Positions 8,303 through 16,962 are shown, numbered from the stretch's first letter. The stretch is DNA of 64,000 nucleotides from Acidobacteriota bacterium (GCA_016712445.1 JADJRB010000001.1:2356001-2420000), one strand, 5' to 3'. The notes: a model not told the origin generated them from the sequence alone. Numbers and translations: made by a program.

Positions 8303-9940
8303 TCAGGGTTCCATTGGGCCGTTGAACTGGCGCGCGAAGAAGTCGTCCTTCTTCCACAATGGACGCTGGTCTGCGTTGGCGAGCGTCAGGGCAATGCGCG
8401 CATTCAGTTCGGCAAACCGGGCGGCGGCATCGAAATTGAGATTGTTGGACATGTCGTCCGAGGGGCGGTGATAGTTCTTGGCCTGGTGCTCGGCGATCGC
8501 CTTGTCGCCGCCATTTTGCCAGCCGGTCGCGAGGAACACGGATGGGATCCCGGCCTCGACAAAACGGAAATGGTCAGAGCGCGTGAAGATACCTTGTTCC
8601 GGCGCCGGGTCGGGGCTCATCGTTATGTTCATGGCCTTCAGCGCCGTCTCGACGCTGGGAGCAATCGTCGAGCGCAACGCGCCGTAGACGATCACGTCCG
8701 TGAAGTCATAGGTCAGCACCGGCATGTCCAGGTTGACGTTGGCGACAATCGTTCCGGACACGGACGGGTTCTTGGCAAAGTATTGCGCGCCGAGCAGGCC
8801 CTTCTCCTCGGCCGTGAGCGCAATAAAGACAACGGTGCGTTTCAGCGGCGGGCCGTTCTTGAGCATCCGGGCGGCGTCGAGCATGGTCGAGACGCCGGCC
8901 GCGTTGTCCAGCGCGCCGTTATTGATCTTGTCGTCCTCCATGGTCTTGGAGATGCCGATATGGTCGAGGTGGGCGCTGATGACGATCACTTCGTTTTTCA
9001 GGTCCGGATCGCTGCCTTCGATCATTGCGACCACGTTCGCCGATTTGACCGTGTCGTGCGCAGACCGCTGCGTGATCTTGATGGTGATCGGCATCTCGAA
9101 ACTCGGCACGGCGGCGCCTTCGGCTTCGGCCGCGGTTTCGATCTCGGCCCAGCTGACCGGCGCGCCGGTAAACAGCGCTGGCGCACCTTCGAGCGAGACC
9201 GCCGCATATGCTTCCAGGGCCGGCGCGTCAGTGTACGGCGTACCATCCTCCTGAAGCCATGCGAGGCTCGCGCCCTCCAGCCGGCCCTCAGCGAGCAGGC
9301 GCTGGAACGAGTAGATCGCCTTGCGCGTCGGCGTTTCAACAGAAATGACGCCGATCGCGCCGCGGTCCGACAGGTTCTTGTATTTGCGGTTGCCGTAAAA
9401 GGCGCGCTCTTCGTTCTGGATGCCTTTCGGCGTCCCGCCCAACACGACCGCAATCTTGCCGGTGAGGTCGACGCCGGCAAAGTCGTCTCGGTCAAGTTCG
9501 GGCGCAACGAGCCCGAAGCCGACAAACACTGCGGGAGCTTCGATGGTGGCTTCGGTTCCCTGGATCGAGTTGTAGACGACCGCATTCACGTTCTCGGTCA
9601 GCGGCAGGACATTGCCCGCTGCGTCCTTCACTTCAAATGCGCGTCCGTCAGCCTCGCGGACCGAGCGGCGGAACGTGATGTCCTGGAAATAGGTGCCGTC
9701 ATTGCCTGTCGGGGCAAGGCCCATCTCGGTGAATTGCTTTGCGACATAGTCGGCCGCCAGATCGTAACCCGGTGTGCCCGCTTCGCGTCCCTCCAGCTCA
9801 TCTGATGCCAGATAGGCCATGTGCGCCTCGATCGCCGCGGCGTCGGGAGGCGGCAGCTCTTTCGTCGCTTCAGGCGCGGGCGTGCAGGCGGCGAGCCACA
9901 TGGCCGCGAGGCAGAACACGGCCAGACGAGAGAAAGGCAT
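8303..9940 (-). CDS. M28 family zinc metallopeptidase with PA insert, lipoprotein
   Basis: A 545-residue secreted aminopeptidase-type enzyme. The N-terminus is a lipoprotein signal with lipobox LAAC (Cys19), followed by a proline-rich linker. A protease-associated (PA) segment occupies roughly 120-270. The M28 metal ligands are visible: His324 and Asp326 in SAHLDH, Asp345 in GALDNAAG, Glu378/Glu379 in TAEEKG (catalytic base and ligand), Asp405 in NLDMP, and a final His in YHRPSDD. It probably trims amino acids from extracytoplasmic peptides, anchored in the outer or inner membrane. A GGAG site precedes the ATG. The acyl-CoA ligase gene follows 28 bases downstream; a functional link is not obvious. 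Confidence 0.92.
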   Translation of the reverse strand: MPFSRLAVFCLAAMWLAACTPAPEATKELPPPDAAAIEAHMAYLASDELEGREAGTPGYDLAADYVAKQFTEMGLAPTGNDGTYFQDITFRRSVREADGRAFEVKDAAGNVLPLTENVNAVVYNSIQGTEATIEAPAVFVGFGLVAPELDRDDFAGVDLTGKIAVVLGGTPKGIQNEERAFYGNRKYKNLSDRGAIGVISVETPTRKAIYSFQRLLAEGRLEGASLAWLQEDGTPYTDAPALEAYAAVSLEGAPALFTGAPVSWAEIETAAEAEGAAVPSFEMPITIKITQRSAHDTVKSANVVAMIEGSDPDLKNEVIVISAHLDHIGISKTMEDDKINNGALDNAAGVSTMLDAARMLKNGPPLKRTVVFIALTAEEKGLLGAQYFAKNPSVSGTIVANVNLDMPVLTYDFTDVIVYGALRSTIAPSVETALKAMNITMSPDPAPEQGIFTRSDHFRFVEAGIPSVFLATGWQNGGDKAIAEHQAKNYHRPSDDMSNNLNFDAAARFAELNARIALTLANADQRPLWKKDDFFARQFNGPMEP

Positions 9941-10026
9941 GGGCGCAGCTCCAGGCAGGTTCGGGAATGAAATCCAGTTCTATCGCCGCCCGCCGCGCTG
10001 TCCACGTTTGACCTTGCGGGAAGGCG

Positions 10027-10629
10027 TCAAAAGGCCCGCATCCAGCAGCCCATCTGGTGCGTTTCGCTTGGTCCCCCTGGCTTTGTCGGCCAGCTGAAGG
10101 TCGTTACCAGGCCGGGCAGCTTGCGATAGCCCCGCTTTTCCCAGAACGCGTCGAGCGGTGAATAGCCGGCCGGCCGGGCAGGATGGTCTTGCGCTCGTTC
10201 GACGGCGCAAAAGCAGGTGCGGGCATAACCCCGTGCGCGGGCGTGGCCTTCACGGGCGTCGAAAAAGGCGTGCCCCAGCCCGTGACCGCGATAGGCGGGC
10301 AGGAGGACAGACTCACCAAAATAGAACGTCGAGGCAAGGTCATACCCGGCCTCGGCCAGCGGCGCAGCAAACTCGCCGTGATGGCCGGTCAGCGCCGAGC
10401 CGGTAGCGCAGCCGACGATGCGGCCATCATCGGCTTCAGCGGCGATGATGAAACTGTCCTTCGCCCCAGCGAACTCGCGCAGGTAGCCCTGTTCATAATC
10501 TTCGGAGCCGGCGTAGAGATACGGAAACGCCCGGAACACCTCGATGCGCAGCGCTGCGAGCGCGGGCAGGGCCGCTTCGAGTTCGTCGCCGGTCAGCGCC
10601 CGTGTCTTCACGAGACTTGCCGGATCCAT
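10027..10629 (-). CDS. GNAT family N-acetyltransferase
   Basis: A 200-residue single GNAT domain. Acetyl-CoA-binding motif A is visible as LLPAYRGHGLGHAFF (Arg-Gly-x-Gly-x-Gly/His pattern) near residue 113-127, preceded by the beta-strand SFIIAAEADDGRIVGCATG. The C-terminal PLDAFWEKRGYRK is the usual motif B region. The acceptor substrate is unknown. The start at 10629 lies 22 bases inside the upstream SnoaL-like gene, so the two are co-translated. It is the last gene of a three-gene overlapping unit. Confidence 0.85.
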   Translation of the reverse strand: MDPASLVKTRALTGDELEAALPALAALRIEVFRAFPYLYAGSEDYEQGYLREFAGAKDSFIIAAEADDGRIVGCATGSALTGHHGEFAAPLAEAGYDLASTFYFGESVLLPAYRGHGLGHAFFDAREGHARARGYARTCFCAVERAQDHPARPAGYSPLDAFWEKRGYRKLPGLVTTFSWPTKPGGPSETHQMGCWMRAF

Positions 10630-11006
10630 TCCTTGAGATTGTAGTAGGTCGTCACCCGCTGGATGGCGCCGTCCCTGACGTCGAAAAACGCACCCGCCGG
10701 CAGCTTGTAGGTCTGGCCGCGCGCTTCGGGCAGTCCAGCATCGGTCTTCTTGTACACGCCGTTGACGATGAACTCGGCTGCCGCGCGTGATCCGTCTGCG
10801 GACGGCATCACGACGATATCGGTCAGCGTCTCGTCATAGCAATCATCCATATGCGCGATGAACTCAGCGAACGCCTTGCGGCCGCCGCGCTTGTCGCCCT
10901 CGTTGACGAAGTGGTTGATGTCCTCCGCCACGCAGCCGGCCATCTTCGCCCAGTCCTTCGCGTTGAAGGCGGCGTAGTAACGGGTGATGAGGTCGGAAGT
11001 GTTCAT
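10608..11006 (-). CDS. SnoaL-like / nuclear transport factor 2 fold protein
   Basis: A 132-residue small alpha+beta barrel protein. The start MNTSDLITRYYAAFNAKDWA, followed by HFVNEG and a late TTYYNLKEWI, is typical of the SnoaL-like polyketide-cyclase or limonene-epoxide-hydrolase superfamily, which covers isomerases, hydrolases and non-enzymatic binding proteins. No catalytic residue set can be assigned with confidence. The ATG at 11006 overlaps the stop of the fatty-acid hydroxylase gene by four bases, and its own 3' end overlaps the GNAT gene by 22 bases, so the three form one translationally coupled unit. Confidence 0.75.
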   Translation of the reverse strand: MNTSDLITRYYAAFNAKDWAKMAGCVAEDINHFVNEGDKRGGRKAFAEFIAHMDDCYDETLTDIVVMPSADGSRAAAEFIVNGVYKKTDAGLPEARGQTYKLPAGAFFDVRDGAIQRVTTYYNLKEWIRQVS

Positions 11007-11932
11007 TTCGGCAGTCCTGCTTGCCCCGCCTCGGCGGGGTTCTGCGCCACGAAGGCGCGCTTCAGTTCGATCGAGCGGTTGTGCTGCCCGTCCGGGCTCC
11101 AGCCCGGCGCATTGATCGCGCGGCCCACCCAACGCCACGGCCGCAGGCCATCGCGCGCGCAATCGCGCAGCAGGCCGCCCAGCTCATGGAAGGCAATCAC
11201 GAACGGGTTATACGTGCCCACCGGCTTGACGATGCCATAGACCGGCTTGTCGCGTTCCAGTTCCGGCACGAAGCTGCCGAACATCTTGTCCCAGGTGATG
11301 AACACGCCGGCATAGTTGGCGTCGAGGTACCGCGGATTGGTCGCGTGGTGCACACGGTGATGGCTCGGCGTGTTGAACACCGCCTCGAACCAGCGGGGCA
11401 TCTTGTCGATCGCCTCGGTATGGATCCAAAACTGGTAGAGCAGGTTGAGTCCGCCGACGAAGGCGATGATGTAGGGGTGGAAGCCGATCCAGACCATCGG
11501 CAGGCCGAGCAGGATCAGCCCGGTGAACGGCCCGAACCAGGGTTGGCGTAGCGCTGTGGTCAGGTTGTAATGCTCGCTCGAATGGTGCGTCACATGCTCC
11601 ATCCAGAACCAGCGCATGCGGTGCGCAAAGCGGTGCTTCCAGTAATAGACGAAATCGTAAAGCACGAAGGCGAGGAGGAAACTCCACCAGGTGAACGGGA
11701 TCTCGCCGATCCGGTAGGGCCAGGCGAGCATCATCATCCAGAACGCGATCACGCCCGTGGCGGTGTTCACCACGACATTGCCGATCCCCATGGCCATGGA
11801 GGCGAAGGCATCCTTCGTCTCGTAGCGCCCCTTGGCGCGGCCGGACTTCACGGCCCACCATTCCAGCGCCACCGACACCACGAAGAAAGGGGCGGCCAGG
11901 GTTGTGACGGGAGGCAGTTCGGCGAGGTCCAT
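11003..11932 (-). CDS. Sterol desaturase / fatty acid hydroxylase family membrane protein
   Basis: A 309-residue integral membrane di-iron oxygenase. The histidine clusters are visible: HRFAH near 100, HVTHHSSEH near 112-120 and HHRVHH near 190, the HxxxH / HxxHH / HxxHH pattern of the family. Hydrophobic segments flank them, and a PRW FEAVFNTPSHH-type loop and an NYAGVFITWDKMFG segment are present. It would hydroxylate or desaturate a lipid acyl chain, sterol or carotenoid, using O2. I preferred the ATG at 11932; an in-frame TTG lies 42 bases upstream. No strong ribosome site is visible. It heads the overlapping SnoaL-like/GNAT unit and diverges from the enoyl-CoA hydratase gene. Confidence 0.88.
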   Translation of the reverse strand: MDLAELPPVTTLAAPFFVVSVALEWWAVKSGRAKGRYETKDAFASMAMGIGNVVVNTATGVIAFWMMMLAWPYRIGEIPFTWWSFLLAFVLYDFVYYWKHRFAHRMRWFWMEHVTHHSSEHYNLTTALRQPWFGPFTGLILLGLPMVWIGFHPYIIAFVGGLNLLYQFWIHTEAIDKMPRWFEAVFNTPSHHRVHHATNPRYLDANYAGVFITWDKMFGSFVPELERDKPVYGIVKPVGTYNPFVIAFHELGGLLRDCARDGLRPWRWVGRAINAPGWSPDGQHNRSIELKRAFVAQNPAEAGQAGLPK

Positions 11933-12052
11933 ACCGGAATCGCTAGCGAAAAATGACGGCCGCGTCACCCCCAACCCGCCGCGCGGGCAACGCTTGACGG
12001 ACGTCGGGGAAGGGGCTTGTTCTCGGGGCTAGTCATTCACAGGAGGATACGC

Positions 12053-12961
12053 ATGGCCCGCCCGAAAGAGTTCAAGGAAATCATTCTGGACATCGAGGAT
12101 GGCATTGCCACGCTGACCCTCCACCGCCCGGACAACATGAACGCCTTCACCGGCGTGATGATGTACGAGATGATCGAGGCGTTCGACATCACCGACGCCG
12201 ACGACCGCGTGAAGGCCGTGATCGTCACCGGGCACGGCGACCGTGCGTTCTGCGCCGGCGCCGACCTGTCGGCAGGCGCCAAGACGTTCGACTATGACGC
12301 CCGCGCCGGCGACGGCGAGAAGGGCCGCACCGAGAGCATTGACATCCAGCGCGACGGCGGCGGCCGGCTCACCTTGCGCATCTTCCAGAGCCTGAAGCCG
12401 GTGATCGGCGCCATCAACGGCGCGGCCGTCGGCATCGGCGTGACGATGCAGCTGCCGATGGACATCCGCATCGCGTCCGACAAGGCGCGCTTCGGCTTTG
12501 TGTTCAACAAGCGCGGCATCAACCCGGAGGCCGCTTCCAGCTGGTTCCTGCCGCGCCTCGTCGGCATCCAGCAGGCGCTCGAATGGTGTTACACCGGCCG
12601 CGTCTTTCCGGCGGATGAGGCGCTCAAGGGCGGCCTGGTGAGCAAGGTCGTTCCGCATGCGGAGCTGATGACGGCGGCGCGCGCCCTCGCCAAGGAGATT
12701 GCCGACAACACCGCTCCGGTTTCCAACGCCCTGACGCGCCAGATGATGTGGCGCATGCTCGGCGCCTCGCACCCCATGGAAGCCCACATCGTCGACTCCG
12801 CCGCCATCTACACGCGCGGCAAGACACCGGATGCCAAGGAAGGTGTGATGAGCTTCCTCGAGAAGCGCACTCCGGTCTATCCCGTGAAGGTGTCTGACGG
12901 CATGCCGGGCTTCTTCCCGTGGTGGGACGAGCCGGAATTCGAATGGATCGGCAACAAGTAG
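12053..12961 (+). CDS. Enoyl-CoA hydratase/isomerase family protein (crotonase)
   Basis: A 302-residue crotonase. The oxyanion-hole motif is GHGDRAFCAGADLSAG near 64-79 and the second is GAINGAAVGIGV near 122. The region EAASSWFLPRLVG holds a Glu at the position where hydratases have a catalytic glutamate, followed by a Ser rather than a second Glu, so isomerase or divergent hydratase activity is possible. A perfect AGGAGG ribosome site lies at 12041-12046, which fixes the ATG at 12053. pncC starts 5 bases after its stop. The physiological acyl-CoA substrate is not determinable. Confidence 0.9.
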   Translation: MARPKEFKEIILDIEDGIATLTLHRPDNMNAFTGVMMYEMIEAFDITDADDRVKAVIVTGHGDRAFCAGADLSAGAKTFDYDARAGDGEKGRTESIDIQRDGGGRLTLRIFQSLKPVIGAINGAAVGIGVTMQLPMDIRIASDKARFGFVFNKRGINPEAASSWFLPRLVGIQQALEWCYTGRVFPADEALKGGLVSKVVPHAELMTAARALAKEIADNTAPVSNALTRQMMWRMLGASHPMEAHIVDSAAIYTRGKTPDAKEGVMSFLEKRTPVYPVKVSDGMPGFFPWWDEPEFEWIGNK

Positions 12962-12965
12962 GCGG

Positions 12966-13451
12966 ATGCAGTCCCTGTTGCCCCTGGCTGCGGAGATCGG
13001 CGCGCGCCTCAAGGCGCGCGGCGAGACCGTGGCGATCTCGGAATCCTCCGCAGGCGGACTGATTTCGGCCGCCATCCTCGCCGCGCCCGGTGCCTCGAAC
13101 TGGTACCGCGGCGGCGGGGTCATCTACACGCGGCAAGCCTTCCGCGGCCTGCTCGGCCTCGGCAAGGAAGACCTCGGCGACATGCGCTCGTCGACCGAGC
13201 CCTACGCGCGTCTGCTGGCCCGCACGATCCGCGGCAAGCTCGATGCGCACTGGGGGCTCAGCGAAACGGGCGCGGCCGGCCCGGATGGCAATCCGTACGG
13301 CGACGCCGCCGGGCACACCTGCGTCGGGCTCGCAGGGCCCGGCAAATTCGAAGCGTCCCGTACGCTTGAAACCGGTCTCAGCGACCGCGCGGAAAACATG
13401 CGCCTGTTTGCGAGGGATGCCCTCGAGTTCCTGCACGCCGCGCTGGATTGA
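12966..13451 (+). CDS. pncC: Nicotinamide-nucleotide amidohydrolase (CinA C-terminal domain)
   Basis: A 161-residue stand-alone CinA C-terminal domain, which deamidates nicotinamide mononucleotide to nicotinate mononucleotide in pyridine nucleotide recycling. The family motif SESSAGG lies at 25-31 and the second, ETGAAGPDG, near 101-109; the C-terminal part has the usual short Arg-containing helix. It lacks the N-terminal molybdopterin-binding-like domain of full CinA. The ATG at 12966 follows the crotonase stop after four bases, so the two are probably co-transcribed although no pathway link is evident. It converges on the P-loop kinase gene. Confidence 0.9.
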   Translation: MQSLLPLAAEIGARLKARGETVAISESSAGGLISAAILAAPGASNWYRGGGVIYTRQAFRGLLGLGKEDLGDMRSSTEPYARLLARTIRGKLDAHWGLSETGAAGPDGNPYGDAAGHTCVGLAGPGKFEASRTLETGLSDRAENMRLFARDALEFLHAALD

Positions 13452-13457
13452 GCCCGT

Positions 13458-13985
13458 TCAGCCCTCAAGCCGGGCGACGATCTGGCTCGCCGCCGCTTCC
13501 GCCGATACCGCCCCAGTGTCGATCACCAGATCGGGCTCCGGCATCGCGGCTTCGCAGGCTGCAAATTCCGCCTGCAATGCCTGCAACAAATTCTTGTCGC
13601 GCAATTTTCCGAACCGGGCGCGATCGTCGTTGGCGATCCGGCTGGACTGACCCTCGCTGGAAAGTTTGAGATAGACCAGCAGCACATCGCCGCCCTTGCT
13701 CCGCACAAGGTCGATCACCGACTGCGCAAAATCAGGTGAAACAGAGCTTTCCGGCTGGAACGTGAAGATCAGCGAGCGATCTTCGGCGCAAGCGGCGCCG
13801 ACAACGTCCATCCAGAACTGCTCGCGCAGCCGCACGAAGCTCGGCGAGCCGAACGGGAAAACGGCGTGCACGGCATCGACGATGAGATGGTTGTGGAACA
13901 GCGCGAGTCCGGTGCGCGCGGCCACCAGCTTTGACACCGTATATTTCCCGGCAGCCGGCGGGCCGTATACGAAAACGAGCTGCAT
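13458..13985 (-). CDS. P-loop NTPase / small-molecule kinase-like protein
   Basis: This 175-residue protein begins with a Walker A motif, YGPPAAGKYT at 7-16, followed by FHNHLIVDAVHAVFP, which resembles the substrate-binding helix of shikimate/gluconate kinase-like proteins. A Walker B-like strand LVYLKLS appears near 101. No Lid arginine set can be assigned with certainty. It may phosphorylate a small molecule or be an AAA-type ATPase fragment of unknown role. It starts 3 bases downstream of the dnaB stop on the same strand and is likely co-transcribed with dnaB. Confidence 0.65.
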   Translation of the reverse strand: MQLVFVYGPPAAGKYTVSKLVAARTGLALFHNHLIVDAVHAVFPFGSPSFVRLREQFWMDVVGAACAEDRSLIFTFQPESSVSPDFAQSVIDLVRSKGGDVLLVYLKLSSEGQSSRIANDDRARFGKLRDKNLLQALQAEFAACEAAMPEPDLVIDTGAVSAEAAASQIVARLEG

Positions 13986-13988
13986 CGC

Positions 13989-15482
13989 CTACTCGAACGG
14001 ATCGGACTTCGCGGCGTCGTAGGCAAGGTCGCCAAACCGCGTAAGGCGCGCGTCGAACGCGAGTTTCACCGTACCGATGGGGCCGTGGCGCTGCTTGGAG
14101 ACGATCACTTCGGCCGTCCCGAACACCTGGTCCATCCGTTGCCTCCAGGCTTTCCACTTTTCGTTCGAGGACGGATCATTCGGGTCTGCCGGCGGCTCGG
14201 TCCGCGCAAGGTAGTATTCCTCGCGGAACACGAACATCACGATATCGGCGTCCTGCTCGATCGAGCCGGATTCGCGCAGGTCCGAGAGTTGCGGGCGCTT
14301 GTCGTCGCGCTGTTCCACCGCGCGCGAAAGCTGCGACAGCGCGAGGACCGGGACAGCAAGATCCTTCGCCAGCGCCTTCAGCGCGGTGGTGATCTGGGTG
14401 ACTTCCTGAACGCGGTTCGTGTTGGACCCGGACCCGGAAGCCGTGATCAGCTGCAGATAGTCGATGACAATCAGGTCAAGCCCTTCGGACCGCTTCAAGC
14501 GTCTCGCCCGAGCCGTCAGCTCACTGATCGAGATGCCGCCCGTATCGTCGATGTAGAGCGGCAGGTTCTGCATCTCGGCCGTGCCTTCAGACAGACGCTC
14601 AAAGTCGGCCTTTGACAGCTTGCCCTGCCGGATGTCGTGCGAGTTGATGCCGGTGCGTTCCGCCAGGATACGTGTTGCCAGCTGCTCGCTCGACATCTCC
14701 AGCGAGAAGAAGGCGACTATCCCGCCGTCGATCGTCTTGCGCGAGCCGTCTTCCTGCTTCTCGTAGCGATAGGACTTCGCGACGTTGTAGGCGATGTTGG
14801 TGGCAAGCGAGGTCTTCCCCATCGAAGGGCGTCCCGCAAGGATCAGAAGGTCCGAGCGGTGGAAGCCGCCGAGCTGCTCGTCGAGATCGCGCAGCAGGGT
14901 AGGGATGCCGGCGATCTTGCCGCCGCGCTTGAACGCCGCTTCTGCGGTGACCAGAGATTCCGCAAGCGCATCGGCAAAGGTCGAGAAGCCGCGCTCCGAA
15001 CTGCCGCGCTCGGCGAGTTCGAACAGCGCGCGTTCCGCCTTGTTGATCAGCGTGGAGCCGGTGTCGTCATCCTCCGGCGCCAGCGATTGTGACTGGATGC
15101 CGCCGCCTACGCGGATCAGCTCGCGCCGGATCGCGAGGTCACGGATGATCCTCGCATAGTCCTTCACTTCGGGGCCGAAGGCGGCCGCGTCGAGCAGGTC
15201 GACGAGGTACTTGCCGCCGCCGATTTCGGTCAGCTTTTCCTTCTGCTCGAAATGCTCGCGCAACGTCACGCCGTCGGCCACCCGGCCGGTCTGGATCATG
15301 TTCGACGAGACTTCGAACAACAGCTGGTGGGCGGGGGCGTAGAAGTCCTGCGGGCGAAGGATGTCGGCGATGTACTGATAGACGTTGTTGTCGAACAGGA
15401 TCGCGCCCAGCACGGCGGCTTCCGCGGCGAGGTTGTGCGGCGAGACAACAGGTGTCTGTGAGGGCGTGAGCGGCTGGTTCAT
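13989..15482 (-). CDS. dnaB: Replicative DNA helicase DnaB
   Basis: A 497-residue hexameric 5'-3' helicase of the replication fork. The N-terminal domain (about 15-115) begins HNLAAEAAVLGAILFDN; after a linker, the RecA-type motor carries Walker A GRPSMGKTS at 218-226, the Walker B-type LIVIDYLQLI and the late RESGSIEQDADIVMFVFR segment. Length is typical and no intein is present. The start ATG at 15482 has no recognisable ribosome site; a TTAATATA stretch ends about 7 bases before it, so transcription may start at or near the codon. It lies downstream of the rpsF-rpsR-rplI operon but behind that operon's terminator. Confidence 0.97.
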   Translation of the reverse strand: MNQPLTPSQTPVVSPHNLAAEAAVLGAILFDNNVYQYIADILRPQDFYAPAHQLLFEVSSNMIQTGRVADGVTLREHFEQKEKLTEIGGGKYLVDLLDAAAFGPEVKDYARIIRDLAIRRELIRVGGGIQSQSLAPEDDDTGSTLINKAERALFELAERGSSERGFSTFADALAESLVTAEAAFKRGGKIAGIPTLLRDLDEQLGGFHRSDLLILAGRPSMGKTSLATNIAYNVAKSYRYEKQEDGSRKTIDGGIVAFFSLEMSSEQLATRILAERTGINSHDIRQGKLSKADFERLSEGTAEMQNLPLYIDDTGGISISELTARARRLKRSEGLDLIVIDYLQLITASGSGSNTNRVQEVTQITTALKALAKDLAVPVLALSQLSRAVEQRDDKRPQLSDLRESGSIEQDADIVMFVFREEYYLARTEPPADPNDPSSNEKWKAWRQRMDQVFGTAEVIVSKQRHGPIGTVKLAFDARLTRFGDLAYDAAKSDPFE

Positions 15483-15541
15483 GCCGGTATATTAACCTAA
15501 TGCGCGAGGGACGGCTGGCCCTTTCGCCTGACGAATCACAG

Positions 15542-15576
15542 AAAAAAAGGGCCGCGACTTCACAAAGTCGCGGCCC
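15542..15576 (-). terminator. Rho-independent terminator after rplI
   Basis: On the minus strand a 12-base-pair perfect stem (arms 15565-15576 and 15549-15560, sequence GGGCCGCGACTT on the plus strand) with a 4-base loop is followed by seven T residues (15542-15548 read as A on the plus strand). It lies 28 bases past the rplI stop and ends the ribosomal operon before dnaB. Confidence 0.93.
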
Positions 15577-15603
15577 CTGATTTCAGTGCAACAGGCGTGA
15601 CGA

Positions 15604-16185
15604 CTATTCGTCGTCGCCGGCCGGGCCGCGCTCGGCTGCTGCTTCGGCGAGTTCGCTGGCCTGTTCGGCAGCAAACGCCGCGTTGGCAGCTTGCAGCGCC
15701 TCGGCGATGTTCTCGCCCTTGGCCTGGCGTTCAGCTTCTTCCGGCGACCGGGCCACGTTGACCTGGACCTTCACGGCGACTTCGGCGTGCAGGCGGATCG
15801 ACACGTCATAAAGGCCGATGGCCTTGATCGGCTTGTCGAGGCGAACCGAGTTGCGCGGCACCGAGTGACCGGTTGCTTCGGCAGCTTCAGCCACGTCGCG
15901 AGCCGAGACCGAACCGTACAGCTGGCCGGTTTCGCCGGCCTGACGGATCAGCACGAAGGTTTCGCCTTCCAGCTTCTCGGCTTCGGTCTTTGCGGCGTCA
16001 CGGGCAGCGGCGTTGCGGGCCTCGATGGCCTCACGCTCATGCTCGAAGCGCTTGCGGTTGCGGTCGTTGGCGACCAGCGCCTTGCCTTGCGGGATCAGGA
16101 AGTTACGGCCGAAGCCGTTCTTCACGCGCACTTCGTCGCCGATCTTGCCGAGACGTTCGATACGCTCAAGGAGAATGACTTGCAT
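15604..16185 (-). CDS. rplI: 50S ribosomal protein bL9
   Basis: A 193-residue L9. The start MQVILLERIERLGKIGDEV and the loop GFGRNFLIPQGKA are the signature of the rRNA-binding N-domain; a long helix (40-75) links it to the C-terminal domain at about 80-150. The last 40 residues form an acidic, alanine-rich tail ending GDDE, longer than the ~150 residues of the Escherichia coli protein, as is common in alphaproteobacteria. It follows rpsR after 12 bases and is the last gene of the S6-S18-L9 operon, before a strong terminator. Confidence 0.97.
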   Translation of the reverse strand: MQVILLERIERLGKIGDEVRVKNGFGRNFLIPQGKALVANDRNRKRFEHEREAIEARNAAARDAAKTEAEKLEGETFVLIRQAGETGQLYGSVSARDVAEAAEATGHSVPRNSVRLDKPIKAIGLYDVSIRLHAEVAVKVQVNVARSPEEAERQAKGENIAEALQAANAAFAAEQASELAEAAAERGPAGDDE

Positions 16186-16197
16186 CTGGGGCTCTCC

Positions 16198-16452
16198 TTA
16201 GATCGCGAACGGAATGAGCGCCAGCATGCGGGCGCGCTTGATCGCCTGAGCCAGCTTGCGCTGGTTTTTCAGGTTCACGGCGGTGATGCGGCTCGGCACG
16301 ATTTTCCCTTTTTCAGAGATGTAGCGCTGCAGCAGCTTCACGTCTTTGTAGTCGATTTCCTGTGCATGCTCGCCCGTGAACGGGTCGACCTTGCGCCGAC
16401 GGCCGAAGGGGCGGCGGGCAGGAATGTTCGTGATGTTGATTTTCTGTGCCAT
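16198..16452 (-). CDS. rpsR: 30S ribosomal protein bS18
   Basis: An 84-residue S18. The signature is visible in DYKDVKLLQRYISEKGKI followed by SRITAVNLKNQRKLAQAIKRAR. S18 pairs with S6 in the platform of the small subunit, which agrees with the gene order rpsF-rpsR-rplI. The gene lies 18 bases after rpsF and 12 bases before rplI, with short spacers typical of a single transcript. The basic RRPFGRRRKVDPFTG N-terminus is normal for the alphaproteobacterial form. Confidence 0.97.
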   Translation of the reverse strand: MAQKINITNIPARRPFGRRRKVDPFTGEHAQEIDYKDVKLLQRYISEKGKIVPSRITAVNLKNQRKLAQAIKRARMLALIPFAI

Positions 16453-16470
16453 TGGATCTGTTCCTTCCCC

Positions 16471-16812
16471 TTAGTCGCGCGGACGGCGTTCTTTGCGCGA
16501 GAGAACCACGGACGGCTCCTCGGGCATCGCTTCGACGCGGACGGTCAGGTAGCGCATCACGTCTTCCGAGATGCGCTGGCGGCGTTCGAGTTCATGGATC
16601 GCTTCAGCCGGTGCATCGATGTTGATGCAGGAATAGTGACCCTTGCGTTGTTTCTTGATCGGGTAAGCGAGGCTGCGGAGGCCCCAGTATTCGGTCCGAC
16701 CGACCGTTGCGCCTTTTTCCTTGAGGAAAGCGCTCATCTCTTCGACGAAGGTGTCAACCTGGGCCGGCGAGATGTCAGGTCGTGTAATCACGACGTGCTC
16801 GTAGAATGCCAT
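16471..16812 (-). CDS. rpsF: 30S ribosomal protein bS6
   Basis: A 113-residue S6. It starts MAFYEHVVITRPDISPAQVD and carries the typical strand pair EYWGLRSLAYPIKKQRKGHY, then the S18-contacting RQRISEDVMRYLTVR. I used the ATG at 16812; an in-frame extension upstream exists but breaks the family alignment, and a GGGAATG site precedes this codon. S6 heads the rpsF-rpsR-rplI operon. The C-terminal tail (SRKERRPRD) is short and basic compared with the glutamate tail of E. coli S6. Confidence 0.96.
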   Translation of the reverse strand: MAFYEHVVITRPDISPAQVDTFVEEMSAFLKEKGATVGRTEYWGLRSLAYPIKKQRKGHYSCINIDAPAEAIHELERRQRISEDVMRYLTVRVEAMPEEPSVVLSRKERRPRD

Positions 16813-16934
16813 GTTTTCATTCCCAAAATTCGAAGGTGCGGCGCCGTAGGGAGGGAAGCCCTGCCAGCGATGGCCCCTCTTTTTCCGGCTCATTCCGGGT
16901 ACTTGAGGACCGCACCTTGCTGTGAAGAGCGGGT

Positions 16935-16962
16935 CTAAAGCCTATCTGGCGGCAGAATTCAA
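16935..16962 (-). promoter_or_regulatory. Candidate promoter of rpsF-rpsR-rplI
   Basis: On the minus strand TTGAAT (complement of 16957-16962) is followed after 16 bases by CTTTAG (complement of 16935-16940), within a GCTTTAGAC context resembling the Caulobacter housekeeping -10 GCTANAWC. It lies about 120 bases before rpsF in the divergent gap with fabD. Judged by eye only. Confidence 0.4.
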
